From Gammaproteobacteria bacterium (lineage in GTDB: Bacteria > Pseudomonadota > Gammaproteobacteria > Arenicellales > Spongiicolonaceae): a DNA stretch of 10,620 bases. Positions within the stretch are counted from its first letter, which is position 1; every line of letters begins with the position of its first letter. The stretch lies in the NCBI GenBank assembly GCA_007570945.1, contig RKSH01000241.1, positions 1-10,620 on the forward strand, written 5' to 3'. This document shows, one piece after another, positions 7,862 through 10,620 of this stretch. A program made the translations under genes and the position numbers. A model generated the notes under the pieces. It ran no database searches. It saw nothing but the letters and a program-made list of their open reading frames with translations, and had not been told where the DNA came from.

Positions 7862-8958
7862 ACGTCAGCGGCGTCACCGCCTGGGCGCGCAGTCTGGATT
7901 TGCCGCTGTTGGCCGGCATTTTGGCGCTGTGCGGAGTGAGCATGGCGTTGGTGTACAGCGCCAGCGGCCAGGACCCGGCGCTGTTGGCACGGCAGGGGAC
8001 GCGCATCGGGGTGGCGCTGCTGGTGATGTTGGTGATGGCGCGGGTGCCGCCGCGTGTACTGCAACGCTGGTCGCCGTGGGTGTACGGCGCCGGGCTGGCG
8101 CTGCTGGCGTTGGTGCTGCTGGCGGGCATCGCCGGCAAGGGCGCGCAGCGCTGGCTGGAGCTGGGGCAGCTGCGCTTCCAGCCGGCCGAGGTCATGAAAA
8201 TCGCGTTGCCCATGATGGTGGCGTGGATGCTGTCGCAGCGGCCGCTGCCGCCGCATGCCTGGCAACTGCTGCTGACCCTGTTGGTGGTGTTCGTGCCGGC
8301 GTGGCTGGTGATTGAGCAGCCGGATCTGGGCACCGCCATCCTTATCGCGCTGTCGGGGGTGACGGTGGTGTTCCTCGCCGGCATCCGCTGGCGGTGGATA
8401 CTGCTGCTGCTGGCGGTGGTGACGGCGGCGGCGCCCATGCTGTGGTGGTTTGTGCTGCTGGATTACCAAAAGCAGCGCATCGTCACCGCCTTTGACCCGT
8501 GGGCCGACCCGCTCGGCACCGGCTACCACATCATCCAGTCCATCATCGCCATCGGCAGCGGCGGGCTGCTGGGCAAGGGCTGGCTGAACGGCAGCCAGTC
8601 GCAACTGGAATTCATTCCCGAGCGCAGCACCGATTTTATTTTCGCCGTGCTGGCCGAGGAATTCGGGCTGCTGGGCGTGCTGGGATTTTTTGCGCTGAGT
8701 TTTTTTGTGGTTTTGCGCGGACTGTGGATTGCCTTCATCGCCCGCGACACCTATTCGCGGCTGCTGGCCGGCTGTTTTTCGCTGACCGTGTTTTTTTATT
8801 TCTTTGTGAACGTGGGCATGGTCTCCGGCATCCTGCCGGTGGTGGGCATGCCGCTGCCGCTGGTGAGTTTCGGCGGCAGTTCCATGGTGACGCTGATGCT
8901 GGGCTTCGGCATCATCATGAGCATTCAGGCGCACCGCGACCTGTTGCGGCAGAAGTGA
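7858..8958 (+). CDS. rodA: Peptidoglycan glycosyltransferase RodA (SEDS family)
   Basis: A 366-residue polytopic inner-membrane protein, close to the E. coli RodA length (370), that polymerises lipid II into glycan strands within the elongasome together with PBP2. About ten hydrophobic segments are visible. Conserved SEDS motifs are KGAQRWLELG (94-103), QPAEVMKI (108-115), EQPDLGTA (153-160), a large extracellular loop with DPWADPLGTGYHIIQSIIAI (213-232), and GKGWLNGSQSQLEFIPERST then DF (239-260). The Asp of STDFIF (residue 259) corresponds to the catalytic aspartate described for RodA. The C-terminal PLVSFGGSS block is also present. The ATG start overlaps the mrdA stop and has no Shine-Dalgarno sequence, so translation is probably coupled. 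Also called mrdB. No defects are seen. Confidence 0.96.
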   Translation: MNVSGVTAWARSLDLPLLAGILALCGVSMALVYSASGQDPALLARQGTRIGVALLVMLVMARVPPRVLQRWSPWVYGAGLALLALVLLAGIAGKGAQRWLELGQLRFQPAEVMKIALPMMVAWMLSQRPLPPHAWQLLLTLLVVFVPAWLVIEQPDLGTAILIALSGVTVVFLAGIRWRWILLLLAVVTAAAPMLWWFVLLDYQKQRIVTAFDPWADPLGTGYHIIQSIIAIGSGGLLGKGWLNGSQSQLEFIPERSTDFIFAVLAEEFGLLGVLGFFALSFFVVLRGLWIAFIARDTYSRLLAGCFSLTVFFYFFVNVGMVSGILPVVGMPLPLVSFGGSSMVTLMLGFGIIMSIQAHRDLLRQK

Positions 8959-8969
8959 GGGTGAGGGTG
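8957..8969 (+). promoter_or_regulatory. Repetitive ribosome-binding/start region of mltB
   Basis: Three in-frame GTG codons (8955, 8961, 8967) sit in a GTGAGG repeat. GAGG at 8957-8960 is six bases before GTG 8967, an ideal Shine-Dalgarno spacing, which favours 8967. GTG 8955 would instead overlap the rodA stop as GTGA, the pattern used elsewhere in the window. Confidence 0.4.
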
Positions 8970-9928
8970 AAAGAGCGGCTTTGTTTATTCGGCATGCTGG
9001 CCATGGCGGCGTGGAATCCGGCCGCCGCCCTCACCATTGCCGACCACCCGAAGTTGGAAGAATTCGCCGCGCACATGGAGCGCAAACACAACTTCACCCG
9101 CGCCGAATTGGAGGCGGTGTTCAACCACGCCACCCTGCGGCCGGCGGTGCTGGCGGCCATCCGGCGGCCGGCGGAAAGTTTGCCGTGGCACCGCTACCGC
9201 AAAATTTTTCTCACCGAGGCCAACGTGGCCGGCGGCGTTCAATTCTGGCGCGACCACCGCGCCACGTTGGCGCGCATGGAAAAAAAATTCGGCGTGCCGC
9301 CGGAAGTGGTGGTGGCGATTATCGGCGTTGAGACGCGCTACGGCGCAAACAAGGGCGCCATTCCGGTGCTGGACTCGCTGGCCACATTGGCCCTGCGCTA
9401 CCCCAAGCGCGCCGCATTTTTCACCGCCGAACTGGAGCAGTTTCTGGTGCTGTGCCGCGAGGAAGATTTCACCCCGCAATCGCTGCGCGGCTCCTACGCC
9501 GGCGCCATGGGCATCCCGCAATTTATCTCCAGCAGTTACCGCAACTACGCCGTGGATTTCAACGGCGACGGCCGCCGCGACCTGTTGGGCGAGCCGGCCG
9601 ACGCCATCGGCAGCGTGGGCAACTACCTAAGCCGCCACCGCTGGCGCGCCGGTTTCCCGGTGGCGCTGCCGGTGAGCGTCACCGAAGGAGCCGAGCCGGG
9701 CGACGGTTTGCAGCCGCAATTAACAGTGGCGCAACTGCGCGGCCGCGGCGTGCAACTGAACGCCGACATCGCGCTGGACCAGCACAAGGCGATGTTAGTG
9801 GAACTGGAATTGGAAGACGCCGTCGAGCATTGGATTGGCCTTGAGAATTTTTTCGTCATCACCCGCTATAACCGCAGCAAACTGTACGCCATGGCGGTGC
9901 ACCGGCTAAGCCGCCGGATTGCAGAACA

Positions 9929-9947
<19 letters not shown>
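8967..9947 (+). CDS. mltB: Membrane-bound lytic murein transglycosylase B
   Basis: About 326 residues from GTG 8967; GTG 8955 or 8961 would add four or two residues. The N-terminus is a signal peptide: basic KER, a hydrophobic LCLFGMLAMAAW stretch, then an AAA-L type cleavage site. No lipobox Cys is seen after it, so unlike E. coli MltB it may be soluble in the periplasm. The Slt35/MltB domain follows. The catalytic glutamate is in IIGVETRYGANKG (Glu122), and SYAGAMGIPQFISSSYRNYA (176-195) forms the saccharide-binding part. DFNGDGRRDL (197-206) is the EF-hand-like calcium loop known from E. coli Slt35. ADAIGSVGNYLSRHRW and the C-terminal ENFFVITRYNRSKLYAMAV are typical of the family. It cleaves glycan strands to form 1,6-anhydro ends, making room for elongation. 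It overlaps rlpA by 19 nt. Confidence 0.95.

Positions 9948-10620
<673 letters not shown>

Overview
The window is a G+C-rich bacterial chromosomal segment, apart from one A+T-rich block at about 3260-3530. It most likely comes from a gammaproteobacterium. The reasons are a YejBEF peptide-importer operon, a map-dapD pair with DapD very close to the enterobacterial protein, and the conserved cell-wall cluster mrdA-rodA-mltB-rlpA. No phage, transposase, CRISPR or RNA gene was recognised, and the genus cannot be fixed from the sequence alone.

Left third (1-2938, + strand): the end of yejB, then complete yejE and yejF. Each start overlaps the preceding stop by 4 nt. These encode the two permeases and the double ATPase of a peptide ABC importer; the binding protein (yejA) would lie to the left, outside the window.

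Centre (2939-3677): about 740 bp without a convincing intact gene. It holds a decayed C-terminal piece of a probable outer-membrane beta-barrel protein (minus strand), an A+T-rich stretch with small repeats, and a 45-bp near-exact copy of an internal, in-frame piece of dapD.

Minus-strand block (3678-5897), transcribed right to left: map, dapD, hicA, hicB. Map/dapD and hicA/hicB overlap by 4 nt, and hicA starts at or within a few codons of the dapD stop. A HicAB toxin-antitoxin module is therefore fused to the end of an essential housekeeping operon. The 45-bp dapD copy beyond hicB suggests that the module arrived or was rearranged together with dapD sequence.

Right half (5954-10620, + strand), divergent from map across 56 bp: mrdA (PBP2 transpeptidase), rodA (SEDS glycosyltransferase), mltB (lytic transglycosylase) and rlpA (lipoprotein lytic transglycosylase with a SPOR domain, cut by the window end). 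All neighbours overlap, so this looks like one transcription unit for elongation and remodelling of peptidoglycan. A hexanucleotide repeat encodes a Glu-Gly linker in RlpA, and the same GTGAGG unit forms the mltB start region.

Most of the window is ordinary housekeeping DNA. I see no clear undescribed system. The most unusual part is the hicAB / dapD-fragment / barrel-remnant region at 3075-4306.
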